From Pseudomonadota bacterium (GTDB lineage: Bacteria; Myxococcota_A; UBA9160; SZUA-336), in contig QJZC01000019.1 of assembly GCA_003247575.1 (NCBI GenBank), positions 1-64,000 on the forward strand: a stretch of DNA of 64,000 nt, written 5' to 3'. Made by a program: the position numbers and the translations under genes. Below the pieces are notes generated by a model. The model was not told the DNA's origin and made no database searches. It saw only the letters and a program-made list of their open reading frames with translations. Numbering within the stretch: position 1 is the stretch's first letter; every line of letters begins with the position of its first letter. Positions 51,501-60,417 of this stretch are shown here, piece by piece.

Positions 51501-52375
51501 GACAGCTTCTCGAGAACATCCAGCGCGTGACCGAGCGTTGTTTCGAGCTCGGTGTGCGCGAGATCGGGATGTACTCGAAGCTCTGGCACGCGCTGGTTCT
51601 GCTGACTGTCGGAGAACCTCTCTCGCTCGTCGAGCGCGAGCTCGAAGAACACCTTCCACTCGCCAAGCGAACTGCACCTACCGCCTGGGCACTCCGATTG
51701 GGGATCCTGACCGCCCTCGCGCCGCTCACCGGAGCCCCCAATAGCTGTAGCCGCTCGCTCTCTGGAAACGCTACACGCGAGCTCCCGACGGAGGCCACCG
51801 TACTGCTGGCAAGCTCGCGCCACTACTCGAATCTGTCGGGAACCATTCGAATCATGACGCTCTACCTGCTCGGTCAGGTGGAGGAAGCGTACTTCCAGGC
51901 CAAGGAGATCAGCCGGACGATCCTCTGGTCGGGAGGCACCACCCTTCACGTCTCGGAGTTCGAGCTGTTCTTCGCGCTCAGTGCCGGCTCACTCGCCCAA
52001 ACCACGCGCGGGCGAGTGCGCAAGCGTGCACTGCGCGAGCTCGCGCGGCTCACTGCGACTCTCACCCGGCGGGCGCGTAGCGCTCCATTCAACTTCGGGC
52101 ATCTCGTCGCACTGCTGGATGCCGAGCGCAAGATCACTCGTAGGATTCCGAATAAGGCCGAGAAGGCGTACCAGAGGGCGGCAGAGCTGGCGACCGAGAA
52201 CGGCTTCCGGAATCACTTGGCCATCATTCACGAACGCTGGGCTGCACTCCTCGTCTCGGTCGGGGAGCAAGCCCGCGCGGCCGAGCTGCGCACGCTTGCG
52301 ATCGACGGCTACGAGGCGTGGGGCGCCCACGTCAAGGTGGCGCAGCTCCGCCAGTCCCGCCATCGAGGCGGGTGA
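48560..52375 (+). CDS. Ser/Thr protein kinase - AAA ATPase - TPR signalling protein (paralogue B)
   Basis: 1271 residues from the GTG at 48560 (GGAG 6 bases upstream). Kinase domain ~5-270: EVVLKRS lysine, catalytic loop HKDIKPGN (123-130), DFG at 144-146, SPEQ in place of APE. ATPase: Walker A GPPGIGKS (325-332) and Walker B LDDLHWAD (~453). TPR-like helices fill the rest, ending AIDGYEAWGAHVKVAQLR, close to the end of paralogue A (SWGAQPKLQQLR). As in paralogue A, no histidine kinase domain follows. Such proteins probably pass signals by phosphorylation and ATP-driven assembly. The two copies are 37 kb apart. Confidence 0.88.
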   Translation: MHLYGYRILECKHASSRSEVHFAIRERDKREVVLKRSATSTQRASSRIRREFELLSRMDSPRIVRALDLEQADDSDVLVLERFSGIDLSEFIAKDRPDLATFLEIALQCAEALSEIHGARIIHKDIKPGNILIDPETLAIQVIDFGISSELGETRRDPKAHGAEGTLCYLSPEQTGFLDAGVDSRSDLYSLGATLFELVTDHPPFEAETRDKLVHAHLALRATPASEIVPGFPTAISRIIERLLDKDPEARYQTAQGLRADLAACHQQWTQKGSIDPEFVLGSQDTPHRLRLPRRLYGREGSLERLQEALERAQQGRATFVLLLGPPGIGKSALAESVREPISNVGGRYSRAKFDRYRRDRPYAGFIDLFEGLFEQLLIQPETALESWRLHLNEALGDHAPELAALIPGLAALLETPEAPLRLSAAERQARIASGVRRLVRAIGGPNRPLAFVLDDLHWADAGSLFVLEELIGDRSPQHLLVIGTARANQRDRSEAWREHLTSAAPTSDSLRELNLRPLGPGDTSQYLSDVLGRSQSDIAPLTRRVSLRTGGSPQLIREFLLELQDQGALCSGADGWSWDEAAVDAAAMSDQAVSFASAAIRTLPASGRQLLEAASCIGDVFDPDFLLEVVAADRVHGFRDLMTLSNACLIAPCRDGFRFVHDRLREAAGQKLEPEQKRSIHRAIGEALIRRSQDPDSASTRSMRIADHLNLAGAPISEDERLRLIEVNLQAGKGALESSTAERADGYLRAGLALYRDEDWQAHHDLGFELYFGLIQSAIFGGVSEQAERYLAFLETRGLGLDKWARVAATRIELRTAVHGAPSGVEAGLNALKRLGLQFPLAPSRLRLMIDIWRTRLCLRRRESITRSPGPSTQISAEWKALQQVIAAIGPALFRENLCLHLMTVSYFIRGQVSRRSGVHPLTLASFAHSQAVITGDYAYATQLGQSALAQILERNQPTLEVQVQHICNVLIDPWRRPRRQLLENIQRVTERCFELGVREIGMYSKLWHALVLLTVGEPLSLVERELEEHLPLAKRTAPTAWALRLGILTALAPLTGAPNSCSRSLSGNATRELPTEATVLLASSRHYSNLSGTIRIMTLYLLGQVEEAYFQAKEISRTILWSGGTTLHVSEFELFFALSAGSLAQTTRGRVRKRALRELARLTATLTRRARSAPFNFGHLVALLDAERKITRRIPNKAEKAYQRAAELATENGFRNHLAIIHERWAALLVSVGEQARAAELRTLAIDGYEAWGAHVKVAQLRQSRHRGG

Positions 52376-52449
52376 TCCGTGGGCGACGCCCCGATGGCAT
52401 TTCTCGCCAGGGCCTCGAACCCGGCGCAGGTACTGCTACTCTCGCTCCA

Positions 52450-53604
52450 ATGCGTAGATCTACACGCTACGACCTCAAGAGCCCGGAGCTGAGCAGCAAG
52501 ATCGACGACCTCGTCGAGGCGACAGTGGCGGAATACGGTGGAGCCGCAGGAAGCGAGTTCGTGCGTCAGCTCGTCGTCACTGCGCTTCGACTCGTCGAGG
52601 ACAAGACGGCGGTCGGCGACGTCAAGCTCTTCAACAGTGCACTCAAGGAGCTGCGGCACGCATGTCGGGTCTTTGCTCCTTACGAGCACGTTCGCAAGGT
52701 TGCGGTCTTCGGAAGCGCGCGTACCGCCGAGTCCCACCCCGATTGGGAGCAGGCCTATCGTTTTGCGGAGCGGATGGTCACCGAAGGTTGGATGGCCATC
52801 ACGGGCGCCGGCGACGGGATCATGGGAGCTGCACAGGGCGGCGCGGGCCGCGAGCAGTCCTTTGGTGTGAATATCCGCCTGCCCTTCGAGCAGTCAGCCA
52901 ATGCGACGATCGCGGGCGACCGCAAGCTGATCAACTTTCGGTACTTCTTCACGCGCAAGGTCATGTTCGTGAAGGAAGCACACGCCATCGTCTTGTTTCC
53001 TGGCGGCTTCGGTACGCACGACGAGGGATTCGAAGCGCTCACCTTGATCCAGACGGGCAAGAGCGACATCGTCCCCGTGGTCTTCGTCGAGTCTCCAGGC
53101 GCGACCTATTGGAAGGAGTGGGAGCACTATCTGCACTCCCAGCTCCTTTCCCGGGAGCTGATCAGCGCAGAGGACTTGCACCTGTTTCGCGTCACGAATG
53201 ATGTCCAGGTGGCAGTAGATGAGATTCTGGGCTTCTACAGCAATTTTCACTCCAGCCGCTACGTGGGTCCGACCTTGGTGCTACGGGTCCGCCACGCACC
53301 ATCCACAGAGAATCTAGAGGAGCTCAACGACGAGTTCTCCGGGATCCTCATGCGTGGCCGAATCGAAGTCTCGCATGCTCTGCCCGAAGAAGCGGACGAG
53401 ATGCCGGAGCTACCCCGCGTGCTTTTGCAGTTCAATCGGCGCAACGTCGGTCGCCTGCGGCTCTTGATCGACCGCCTGAACGCGCTCTCGCCCGCGGCCG
53501 CGTCGACGCCCGCCGATGCAAGCCCGCGGGAGATCGTCGAATCGGAACTCTCCCCGGCCCAGGAACGGCGCGAGATCGAGGACAGCGACGCCGATCCACT
53601 CTAG
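52450..53604 (+). CDS. LOG-family Rossmann-fold protein
   Basis: 384 residues from the ATG at 52450. The central ~190 residues have the LOG/TIGR00730 pattern: VAVFGSARTAESHPDW, ITGAGDGIMGAAQGGA, and the diagnostic FPGGFGTHDEGFEAL. LOG proteins hydrolyse nucleoside monophosphates to base and ribose 5-phosphate, giving cytokinins or acting in nucleotide salvage. Long N- and C-terminal extensions (~80 and ~120 residues, the last acidic) make it the long form found in many proteobacteria and actinobacteria. No operon partner. Confidence 0.85.
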   Translation: MRRSTRYDLKSPELSSKIDDLVEATVAEYGGAAGSEFVRQLVVTALRLVEDKTAVGDVKLFNSALKELRHACRVFAPYEHVRKVAVFGSARTAESHPDWEQAYRFAERMVTEGWMAITGAGDGIMGAAQGGAGREQSFGVNIRLPFEQSANATIAGDRKLINFRYFFTRKVMFVKEAHAIVLFPGGFGTHDEGFEALTLIQTGKSDIVPVVFVESPGATYWKEWEHYLHSQLLSRELISAEDLHLFRVTNDVQVAVDEILGFYSNFHSSRYVGPTLVLRVRHAPSTENLEELNDEFSGILMRGRIEVSHALPEEADEMPELPRVLLQFNRRNVGRLRLLIDRLNALSPAAASTPADASPREIVESELSPAQERREIEDSDADPL

Positions 53605-53618
53605 CCGGACTAGCCGCT

Positions 53619-54491
53619 CTAGCCGGACTCCGCTACCTCGCGAACGAAGCTCGCGACATCCTCGAGTACACTCGAGCCCGAACGCAGGGGAATCGAGAAT
53701 GTGGCCAGCAACCCGGCGTGGTCCAGGTCCTCGTAGAGCTTGACACGGACGTCACCGCCGGCGGCTTTCACCGCACCCGCGAGGTTGACGGTGTTCTTCT
53801 TAAACACCGTCTGGTCGCTGAGGCCGTGCAGCAGGAACAGCGGTGCGCGCGAGCGCCCCGCGAAAGTGAGCGGCTGTGTCGCCTCGTAGGGGCCCCCGGC
53901 GAAGATGGCGCGTAGATCCGCCCGACGTGCATTGAAGTCGTACGGGCCCGCGAGACCGACCATTCCGCGGATCCAATCCTGCTTCCCGCCGACCTCTTCG
54001 AGATAGCGAGCATCGAGCGTGAGCAGGGCTGCGATGTGCGCCCCGGCCGAGTGGCCCATGACGAACACATCCTGCGGATCGCCACCGAGACGCGCTGCTT
54101 CCGCGTGCGCCCAGGCGACGGATGCTGCGGCATCGCGCACGAAGCTCGGAAACCGCACCTCGGGATACTTTCGGTAGTCCGGAACCACCGCGATGAATCC
54201 GCGCGAGGTCAGCGCCTGAGCGGCAAAGATGTAGTCGCGCTTGTGGCCCGTCTTCCAGCCTCCCCCGTAGAAGAACACGACGATCGGAGCGCGCTCGACT
54301 CCGCGCGGCTTGTAGACGTCGAGCCGCTGATCGGGCGCCTCTCCATAGGCGATGTCGCGCTCGACGTCGTAGGCACCGAGCCGAGCGAGCGTGTTCACGA
54401 GCGTGAGCGACGCGGAACCGCAGCCCGCCAGGCCCGCCACCAGCCCCAGGGCCAGCCCAGCCCCGAGCGCGAGTCGGAAAATCGGTTGCAC
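53619..54491 (-). CDS. Lipoprotein alpha/beta hydrolase (HSL/BD-FAE-like esterase)
   Basis: 290 residues. Lipobox LAGC puts the lipid-modified Cys at residue 24. The oxyanion loop is FFYGGGW (the HGGG motif with Tyr for His), the nucleophile is Ser148 in GHSAGAH, and the acid and His lie in HGLSDQTV and DLDHAGLL. It should cleave carboxyl esters from the periplasmic face of a membrane. It is divergent from hemJ with 82 bases between starts. Confidence 0.88.
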   Translation of the reverse strand: MQPIFRLALGAGLALGLVAGLAGCGSASLTLVNTLARLGAYDVERDIAYGEAPDQRLDVYKPRGVERAPIVVFFYGGGWKTGHKRDYIFAAQALTSRGFIAVVPDYRKYPEVRFPSFVRDAAASVAWAHAEAARLGGDPQDVFVMGHSAGAHIAALLTLDARYLEEVGGKQDWIRGMVGLAGPYDFNARRADLRAIFAGGPYEATQPLTFAGRSRAPLFLLHGLSDQTVFKKNTVNLAGAVKAAGGDVRVKLYEDLDHAGLLATFSIPLRSGSSVLEDVASFVREVAESG

Positions 54492-54573
54492 CTAGGGTCT
54501 CCTCTCGCCGGGATCGAGTTCGTATAATCGCCGGTCCACCTCGAAAACGCGAACGAGACGCGACGGAGACCCG

Positions 54574-55002
54574 ATGTTCCTCTACCTGAAAGCCGCTCAC
54601 TTGATCGCGATGGTGGCCTGGTTCGCCGGTCTCTTCTACATGTTCCGTCTGCTCGTCTACCACGCCGAGAACCGGGACTCACCGGAGATTACCACGCTCC
54701 TCAAGACAATGGAGCGCCGCCTACTACGCGGGATCATGACTCCCGCGATGGTCGCCACGCTGGTCTTCGGGATCAGCATGCTGGCAGCGCAGCCCTCCTA
54801 CCTCCAGCTTGCCTGGCTCAGGCTCAAGCTGCCCCTGGTCGCTGGCTTGGTGGGCTACCACATGTACGTGGCTCGCGCGCGTCGGCGCTTCGAGCAGGAC
54901 GACGTCTTCCTGACGCCGACTCAGTGTCGGATTCGCAACGAGCTTCCGCTGCTGTTTCTCGTACCCATCGTTCTGCTGGCGGTCCTACGGCCCACGTGGT
55001 AG
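54574..55002 (+). CDS. hemJ: Protoporphyrinogen IX oxidase HemJ
   Basis: 142 residues and four membrane helices, the normal size. The start KAAHLIAMVAWFAGLFYM followed by RLLVYHAE is diagnostic for the HemJ (UPF0093) family, and the conserved His is in the first helix. It oxidises protoporphyrinogen IX to protoporphyrin IX in haem synthesis, oxygen-linked through the respiratory chain. Relevant here because the window encodes two di-haem proteins. No other hem gene is adjacent. Confidence 0.93.
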   Translation: MFLYLKAAHLIAMVAWFAGLFYMFRLLVYHAENRDSPEITTLLKTMERRLLRGIMTPAMVATLVFGISMLAAQPSYLQLAWLRLKLPLVAGLVGYHMYVARARRRFEQDDVFLTPTQCRIRNELPLLFLVPIVLLAVLRPTW

Positions 55003-55106
55003 CCGCCTTGACGGGCGTGGGCAGGGCCGCCGCAAACCCTCACAGCTGCGGTCGTGAGCACCTCGGCCTGTCCGAGCGTGCGTGCAGAGCCCGGATTGGG
55101 GCGCGC

Positions 55107-55913
55107 TCAGCCTTCCTCGCGGTAAAAGACGAACTCGATGCGACGGTTCTTCTGCCGCCCCTCTTCGGTCTCGTTCGAGTTGAGCGGTTGCGTATCTGCG
55201 AAGCCGGCCGCGGCGATCCTGGATGGCTCCAGCCCCCCGATGTCGATGAGATGGCGTACGCCCGCCACAGCGCGAGCCGCGGACAGCTCCCAGTTGGATG
55301 GGAACTGCGGACTCCGGATGGGCCGATCATCGGTGTGGCCCTCGACCATGATCTTGTACGGGAACAGCGCAGCCAGCTCGGCCACCTCTTCCATGATCGC
55401 AGCCGCCTCCGCCTTGAGATTATTCTGGCCGGGTCCGAACAGCAGCTGCGAATCGGCGCGGATCGTGACCCCCTTGTCGCCCAGGACGGCTTCTACGCGA
55501 TCGTCGAGCCCGCGCTCCTCGATCACCTTGTCTACGACCTCGAGTAGCTCCTTATCCAGCTTGCGCTTCTCTTCCTCTTCCCTCTGCTCCTGGTCGGCCA
55601 CTGCATTTGTCTGATTCTGCTCCGGCTGCGGGGGCGGCGGCTCCTCCTCCGGAATGATGGGCGCCTCCTGCATCGCCTTCGAAATCTCGATCACGTCCCC
55701 CGACATGGTCTCCTGCAGCCCTTCGGTGCGAGCGCTCACACCGAAGGCCTCATCCATCGATCCCATCATCTTCTTGAACTTGACGACGTTCATTTCAGCG
55801 AACGACAGCAACAAGACGAAGAAGCAGAGGAGCAGGCTCATCATGTCCCCGAACGTGGCCATCCACGCCGGGGCACCTTCCATCTTTGGTGGCTCGTCGT
55901 CCGAATCCGACAC
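55107..55913 (-). CDS. motB: Flagellar/gliding motor stator protein MotB
   Basis: 268 residues. A short cytoplasmic N-terminus and one membrane helix with the ion-binding Asp23 in FGDMMSLLLCFFVLLLSF. A Pro/Gln/Glu linker (~95-120) follows, then an OmpA-like peptidoglycan-binding domain (MVEGHTDDRPI, NWELSAARAVAGV, NRRIEFVF). It forms the stator with MotA, whose gene is 44 bases upstream on the same strand. Confidence 0.93.
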   Translation of the reverse strand: MSDSDDEPPKMEGAPAWMATFGDMMSLLLCFFVLLLSFAEMNVVKFKKMMGSMDEAFGVSARTEGLQETMSGDVIEISKAMQEAPIIPEEEPPPPQPEQNQTNAVADQEQREEEEKRKLDKELLEVVDKVIEERGLDDRVEAVLGDKGVTIRADSQLLFGPGQNNLKAEAAAIMEEVAELAALFPYKIMVEGHTDDRPIRSPQFPSNWELSAARAVAGVRHLIDIGGLEPSRIAAAGFADTQPLNSNETEEGRQKNRRIEFVFYREEG

Positions 55914-55957
55914 CTGCGAACTCTCCCGCTATAGGTTGCTTACCCAGCCGCCGGCGC

Positions 55958-56728
55958 CTAGGCCTCGGCGGGTTGATTCGCTCGCTCGCGCTCTCTTGGA
56001 GAGAGCAGCGCATCGAGCTTGGTCTGGGTCACTGTCTTGTTGTCCCCATTTGCGACGGACTCGATGCCGGCAATCGCAAGGCGACAGCGAATCGTCTCTT
56101 CCTTGGTGCGCGCCTCGAGCTTGTCGGCGATCGGGCCAAAGACCAAGAACGCGAACACAGCCCCGTAGAAGGTCGTGAGCAGCGCGACAGCCATGGCCGG
56201 GCCGATCGCCGCGGGGTCGTCCATCGCCTGGAGCATGTTCACGAGGCCGATCAGGGTTCCGATCATCCCCATCGCAGGCGCCGTCGCTGCCATGAAGCGG
56301 AAGATCGTCTGCCCACGCTGATGCCGCGCCTGGATCGCACCCAGCTCCCGCATCATCGTCTCCGCTATGAAGTCCTTGTCCATACCGTCGATCGCCATCA
56401 CGACACCGCGCGCGAGGAACTGATCGGTCACCTCGACCTGCTCGAGACCCAGCACTCCCTCTTTCCTCGCCTTCTGAGAGAGCTCGTGAATCTTCTCGAC
56501 CAGCTCGTCCACGGGCATGCCCCGATCGAAGAAGGCATTCATGGCGACACCGAAAGCACCCATCACGTGCTGCAACTTCTGATGGATGAGCGTAGCCGCA
56601 ACCGTACCTCCCAGGACGATCATCAATCCGGGGGCGTTGATGAAGGCACCGAGCGACCCATCCAGCAAGATCGATGCGATGATCAAGCCGAACCCGAGAA
56701 CGATCCCTATGACGGTTGCAAGATCCAC
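55958..56728 (-). CDS. motA: Motor stator protein MotA
   Basis: 256 residues from a GTG at 56728. Four membrane helices with a large cytoplasmic loop. Typical segments: LDGSLGAFINAPGLMIVLGGT, FRFMAATAPAMGMIGTLIGLV and FYGAVFAFLVFGPIADKL. Protons or sodium flow through MotAB to drive rotation of a flagellum or, in some deltaproteobacteria, gliding motors. No other flagellar gene is in the window. Confidence 0.94.
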   Translation of the reverse strand: MDLATVIGIVLGFGLIIASILLDGSLGAFINAPGLMIVLGGTVAATLIHQKLQHVMGAFGVAMNAFFDRGMPVDELVEKIHELSQKARKEGVLGLEQVEVTDQFLARGVVMAIDGMDKDFIAETMMRELGAIQARHQRGQTIFRFMAATAPAMGMIGTLIGLVNMLQAMDDPAAIGPAMAVALLTTFYGAVFAFLVFGPIADKLEARTKEETIRCRLAIAGIESVANGDNKTVTQTKLDALLSPRERERANQPAEA

Positions 56729-56936
56729 CTGTCACCCACTCCAACTCGGATACATCCGAAGATCGACCCAAGGGGCTGCCAGAGGATCGAGCTCACTCCG
56801 ACCAGCGCGCCCGAGCCGATGCGGCCTCTGCAGATCCCTCCGCCCACCGTATCGGCGCGCGGCGGGCAATCTTTGGTGCACCGTCAGGCGTGTCGCGCCG
56901 GCACACGCGATGGCGGGGCCGCCGGCGCCGATCCCC

Positions 56937-57647
56937 TCACGAGCGGGAGTCGTCGTCGTCCGCGAAGACGAAGCGACTGATCATGTCGAGCGTACTCGCC
57001 GCGACTGCGCGTGTGCGCTCGGGGTCGCCGTCTTCGTACGCACGCCAGGCGTTCCACTGCACGGCGTTGTGGATCACATGGGTCGCGCTCGCGACATCGA
57101 TTTCGCGCAGCAGTCCGCGCCTGTCGAGCTCGTCGAGAAAGGCCCTCACTGCCTCGCGCGTCCGTGCCCACACGCTCTCCACCTGCTCGCGCACCTCTGG
57201 GTCCTTGAAGTACCGCTCCCAGAGCACCCGCCGCATGCCCGGAGACAGGTGCTGGGCCTCGAAGATCAGGTCGATCAGGGTCCTCGTCGTGGCGCGAGGA
57301 TCGTCCACACCCGCCTTCTTCGGATCCAGTCGCTCGACCACCGCCTGGTTGAATGGAACCAGCACGTCCTCGACGATCTCGAGCAGAATCGCTCGCTTGT
57401 TCTCGAAGTAGGAGTAGACGGTCCCGACACCGACGCCCGCACGCGCCGCGATGGCGGCGGTGGTCGCCCCGTCGTACCCATGGAGCTCGAAGCAGGCAAT
57501 CGCCGCTCGCAGGATGTTCTGGCGGGTTCGCCGACTCCGCGCCTGCTTGGGCCGCCGCGGACCTCGCTGGGGGTCGGCCGCAGGGGTGCGAGTCGTGCCG
57601 GCCTTGCGCGGCCCCCCCCGTCGTGGAATCGGATGTTCGGGATTCAT
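56937..57647 (-). CDS. TetR-family transcriptional regulator
   Basis: 236 residues with a long basic N-terminus (~35 residues rich in Pro and Arg), then the HTH: ILRAAIACFELHGYDGATT and IAARAGVGVGTVYSYFENKR. The ligand domain is helical. Divergent from the di-iron oxidase gene at 57767 with 119 bases between, so it very probably controls that gene and itself. Confidence 0.9.
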   Translation of the reverse strand: MNPEHPIPRRGGPRKAGTTRTPAADPQRGPRRPKQARSRRTRQNILRAAIACFELHGYDGATTAAIAARAGVGVGTVYSYFENKRAILLEIVEDVLVPFNQAVVERLDPKKAGVDDPRATTRTLIDLIFEAQHLSPGMRRVLWERYFKDPEVREQVESVWARTREAVRAFLDELDRRGLLREIDVASATHVIHNAVQWNAWRAYEDGDPERTRAVAASTLDMISRFVFADDDDSRS

Positions 57648-57766
57648 GCCCTGCGCATGCTACCTGACTCTCGACCGGATCGGTGCCCTCGAAAATCCGA
57701 ATCCGACGTCATATTTGAATTGACCCCCCGGGATGCGCAGCGCTACTTTGAGCGGGGAGGCATTCC
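57648..57766. promoter_or_regulatory. Divergent control region between TetR and di-iron oxidase genes
   Basis: 119 bases. It contains a tandem ATCCGAATCCGA, a GACGTC palindrome and an AT-rich patch (CATATTTGAATTGA) near 57710-57724 suited to a promoter. GGGGAGG sits 7 bases before the rightward ATG. I cannot fix the operator. Confidence 0.45.
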
Positions 57767-58810
57767 ATGACCACGGCTTCGCGATCCTTCGACTCCAGGC
57801 TCGACCCGAAGCGCCTCGCTGGAAGCGAGCGCGAGCTCGAGACCATTCTCACCTCTTTCGACACCGCCTACGCCTGGCGCTACGACGGCGTGAAGGAGGG
57901 TCTGCGGGACCTGTACGAGAAGGCCAAGCGCGAGCAGTGGAACAGCACCACGACCCTGGCTTGGGACACGCCCGTCGATCCGGAATCCGAAATCCTTCCT
58001 CAAGCAGTCAATCCGCTGATGGGGTTCTCCGGCTTCCAGAAGCTGAACGAGCGCGAGCGTGTGCGCGTGCGCCACGCTCAGATGGCCCTTCAGCTCTCGC
58101 AGTTCCTGCACGGCGAGCAGGGTGCGCTCATCGTCGCGTCTCAGCTCGTGGGCGCGGTCCCATGGATCGATGCCAAATACTACGCGGGTACCCAGACGAT
58201 GGACGAAGCTCGTCACGTCGAAGTATTCAGTCGCTACGTCCGCGAGAAGCTCGAATGGGAGTGGCCGATCAACGAGAACCTGAAGGAGCTGCTCGACGCA
58301 GTCATCAGCGAGAGCCGCTGGGACTTCAAGTATCTCGGCATGCAGATCCTGATCGAGGGGTTGGCCATGGCAGCCTTCGGAAACATGTACCGAATCTGCA
58401 AGGAGCCACTACTACAGGAGCTGATCAAGTACGTGATGCGCGACGAGTCCAGGCACGTTGCCTTCGGCGTCCTCTCGCTCCGAGAGCAGTACACCGACAT
58501 GGCTCCATCGGAGCTCGCCGACCGCGAAGACTTCATCATCTACGCCTCGGAGCTCATGGCCCAGCGCCTCCTCGGTGGCGACATCGCCGAGCTCATGGGA
58601 TGGAACAAGGTCGAAGTGCAAGCGGTCGTGCGCGAGTCTCCTACGTTTCAGCTCTTTCAACAGCTGCTCTTCTCGCGCATCGTCCCAAACCTGAAGAAGC
58701 TCGGACTGCTGACCCCGCGAGTTCGCAAAGCCTATGAGAAACTCGACATCCTGCGCTTCGAGGACTTCGACATCGAGGCCGCCGATCGGGAGATCGGGCT
58801 CGTTCTGTAA
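57767..58810 (+). CDS. Ferritin-like di-iron oxidase (paralogue B)
   Basis: 347 residues. The same six-residue di-iron set as paralogue A is intact: Glu117 (HGEQGAL), Glu147/His150 (DEARHVEVF), Glu197 (IEGLAM), Glu227/His230 (DESRHVAFG). The cores are strongly similar (VGAVPWIDAKYYAGTQT), the ends are not. Cytoplasmic, no signal peptide. An O2-activating oxidase of unknown substrate. Its own divergent TetR regulator suggests induction by a small molecule, perhaps the substrate. Confidence 0.87.
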   Translation: MTTASRSFDSRLDPKRLAGSERELETILTSFDTAYAWRYDGVKEGLRDLYEKAKREQWNSTTTLAWDTPVDPESEILPQAVNPLMGFSGFQKLNERERVRVRHAQMALQLSQFLHGEQGALIVASQLVGAVPWIDAKYYAGTQTMDEARHVEVFSRYVREKLEWEWPINENLKELLDAVISESRWDFKYLGMQILIEGLAMAAFGNMYRICKEPLLQELIKYVMRDESRHVAFGVLSLREQYTDMAPSELADREDFIIYASELMAQRLLGGDIAELMGWNKVEVQAVVRESPTFQLFQQLLFSRIVPNLKKLGLLTPRVRKAYEKLDILRFEDFDIEAADREIGLVL

Positions 58811-58918
58811 GGTACTTTCCCGAATTGGGAATCCTGCTTCCAAACGACGCTCGCAAACCACGCGCACCCGCTCGGCAGGCACAGCGCAGGCGCTGAACCC
58901 AACAGCAGAATCACTCAG

Positions 58919-58942
58919 ACCCTTCTGCACAGGGGGTTTTTT
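58919..58942 (+). terminator. Weak intrinsic terminator
   Basis: A short imperfect stem (ACCC/GGGT plus CTG/CAG) is followed by six T at 58937-58942, ~110 bases after the di-iron oxidase stop. It ends only 24 bases before the next start, so that gene may begin further downstream or be read through. Confidence 0.4.
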
Positions 58943-58965
58943 CGGGTCCATGCTTTGCAGTCCCC

Positions 58966-60417
58966 GTGAGCATGTATTCCGATGCGTCTCCCTCATGGTG
59001 TCGCCGTGCCAGCGCGCGGCCTTCCTTCTCGATTGCTGCGTCCCGCTACGCGCGGCGCGGCCTCGCGACCGTGACTGCCGGGCTACTGCTCACGGGCTGC
59101 GGATACACCCATATCAATCGAGACTCCGCGAATCGCCCCGAACGCTCGACCGGCAGCGCCGCGCGGGTCGTGCTACCCGGCGAGCAGATGCCGGCCATGG
59201 ACGAGCCCATCACCACCAGCGAGCCCGTCCAACTGGGTGGTAGCTCCGCGGAGTCCGACGTCTCTACACGCGACCGCGACGTCCCCTTCGGCCCTCTGAC
59301 CGTGCTCCTCGGTTACCCCTTCTGGATCTTCGGGAAGTCGGTCTCGCAGGAGGCCGACCAGGCCGTGACCGAGCGCGAACAGGAAGAGCAGGCACAGCGT
59401 GGCTCTGAGACGCAGAGAGCAGCCAAGCGTCGCGAGATCCAACAGGAGCGCCTCGAGCGTGAGAACGCACGCATGCGCGAAGCCTTGCGGAGAGGGAGTG
59501 CGGATCCCGCGACCTCGAGCCGCACACCCGAGCCGACTCGACCGCCGCGGCCCGACAAAGACGGCAGCGCGCTCCCAAGCTCGCAGCCGAGTACCGGAGC
59601 CCGAGGACGCTCCCAGGATCGCCGCGATCTACAGCGCGAGCTGGCAACCCTACAGCGCGCGATCGAGCGACGTAGCGCGCCGGCGCCGAGCGCAGCGCCT
59701 CGCACGCAGAGCGAGGCCGTCCGCCCCGAGGAGTCCACGGCTCCCCTTCCGGCACCTCTCGAGCGCAGCGGGGCGCCGTTGACTTCTCGCCCGTCGCGCA
59801 ACCCGGTACTCGAGGGCGAGCCATCCAGGGTCGAGGATCAGGATCGCGATGGGCGCCCCGACCGCTGGCTCTTCGGATCCCCAGAGCGTCCGACACGCGA
59901 GCTCTTGGACCAGAACCGCGATGGCCGAGCCGACGTCGTGCGTCATTTCGATGCGGACAGCAAGCTCGTGCGCCTGGAGGAGGACCTCGACTTCGACGGG
60001 AGCTTCGAGATCACGACACAGTTCCGCGAGGGACAGCGCAGCCGGCGTCTCGAAGATACCGATGCCGACGGGCGCCCAGACCGATGGACCTACTTCCAAG
60101 GCGGGGAGGTGCGCCGCATCGAGTCGGATGCCGACGGCGATGGGTTCCGCGATTCCGTCTCACTCTACAGCGACGGTCAGCTCGAGGAGCAGCAGCAGGA
60201 TCGAAACGGCGATGGACAGCCCGATCGCCTCGAACGCTACCGCGCGGGCGAGACGATCGAGGTGCACGAGGATCTCGACGGGGATGGCGCACTCGACGTC
60301 GCCTCGTACTACGAAGCAGGCAAACTGGTCCGCCGCGAGCTTCGATCCGCTGAGGTGCTACAGCGCTGGTCCGGAGGCGAGCCGACGCCCGTCACCGAGC
60401 GCGCCGAGGCACCCTGA
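58966..60417 (+). CDS. Lipoprotein with calcium-binding-type DxDxDG repeats
   Basis: 483 residues as read from a GTG; an ATG at 58972 is equally possible. Lipobox LLTGC at ~residue 45. A charged coiled-coil region (~125-175) and a Pro/Ser linker lead to ~six repeats of a calcium-loop pattern followed by a short strand: DQDRDGRPD, DQNRDGRAD, DTDADGRPD, DADGDGFRD, DRNGDGQPD, DLDGDGALD. Such repeats resemble those of calcium-stabilised cell-surface proteins. Its TGA overlaps the ATG of the next gene by one base, so the two are likely translated together. Confidence 0.8.
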   Translation: MSMYSDASPSWCRRASARPSFSIAASRYARRGLATVTAGLLLTGCGYTHINRDSANRPERSTGSAARVVLPGEQMPAMDEPITTSEPVQLGGSSAESDVSTRDRDVPFGPLTVLLGYPFWIFGKSVSQEADQAVTEREQEEQAQRGSETQRAAKRREIQQERLERENARMREALRRGSADPATSSRTPEPTRPPRPDKDGSALPSSQPSTGARGRSQDRRDLQRELATLQRAIERRSAPAPSAAPRTQSEAVRPEESTAPLPAPLERSGAPLTSRPSRNPVLEGEPSRVEDQDRDGRPDRWLFGSPERPTRELLDQNRDGRADVVRHFDADSKLVRLEEDLDFDGSFEITTQFREGQRSRRLEDTDADGRPDRWTYFQGGEVRRIESDADGDGFRDSVSLYSDGQLEEQQQDRNGDGQPDRLERYRAGETIEVHEDLDGDGALDVASYYEAGKLVRRELRSAEVLQRWSGGEPTPVTERAEAP

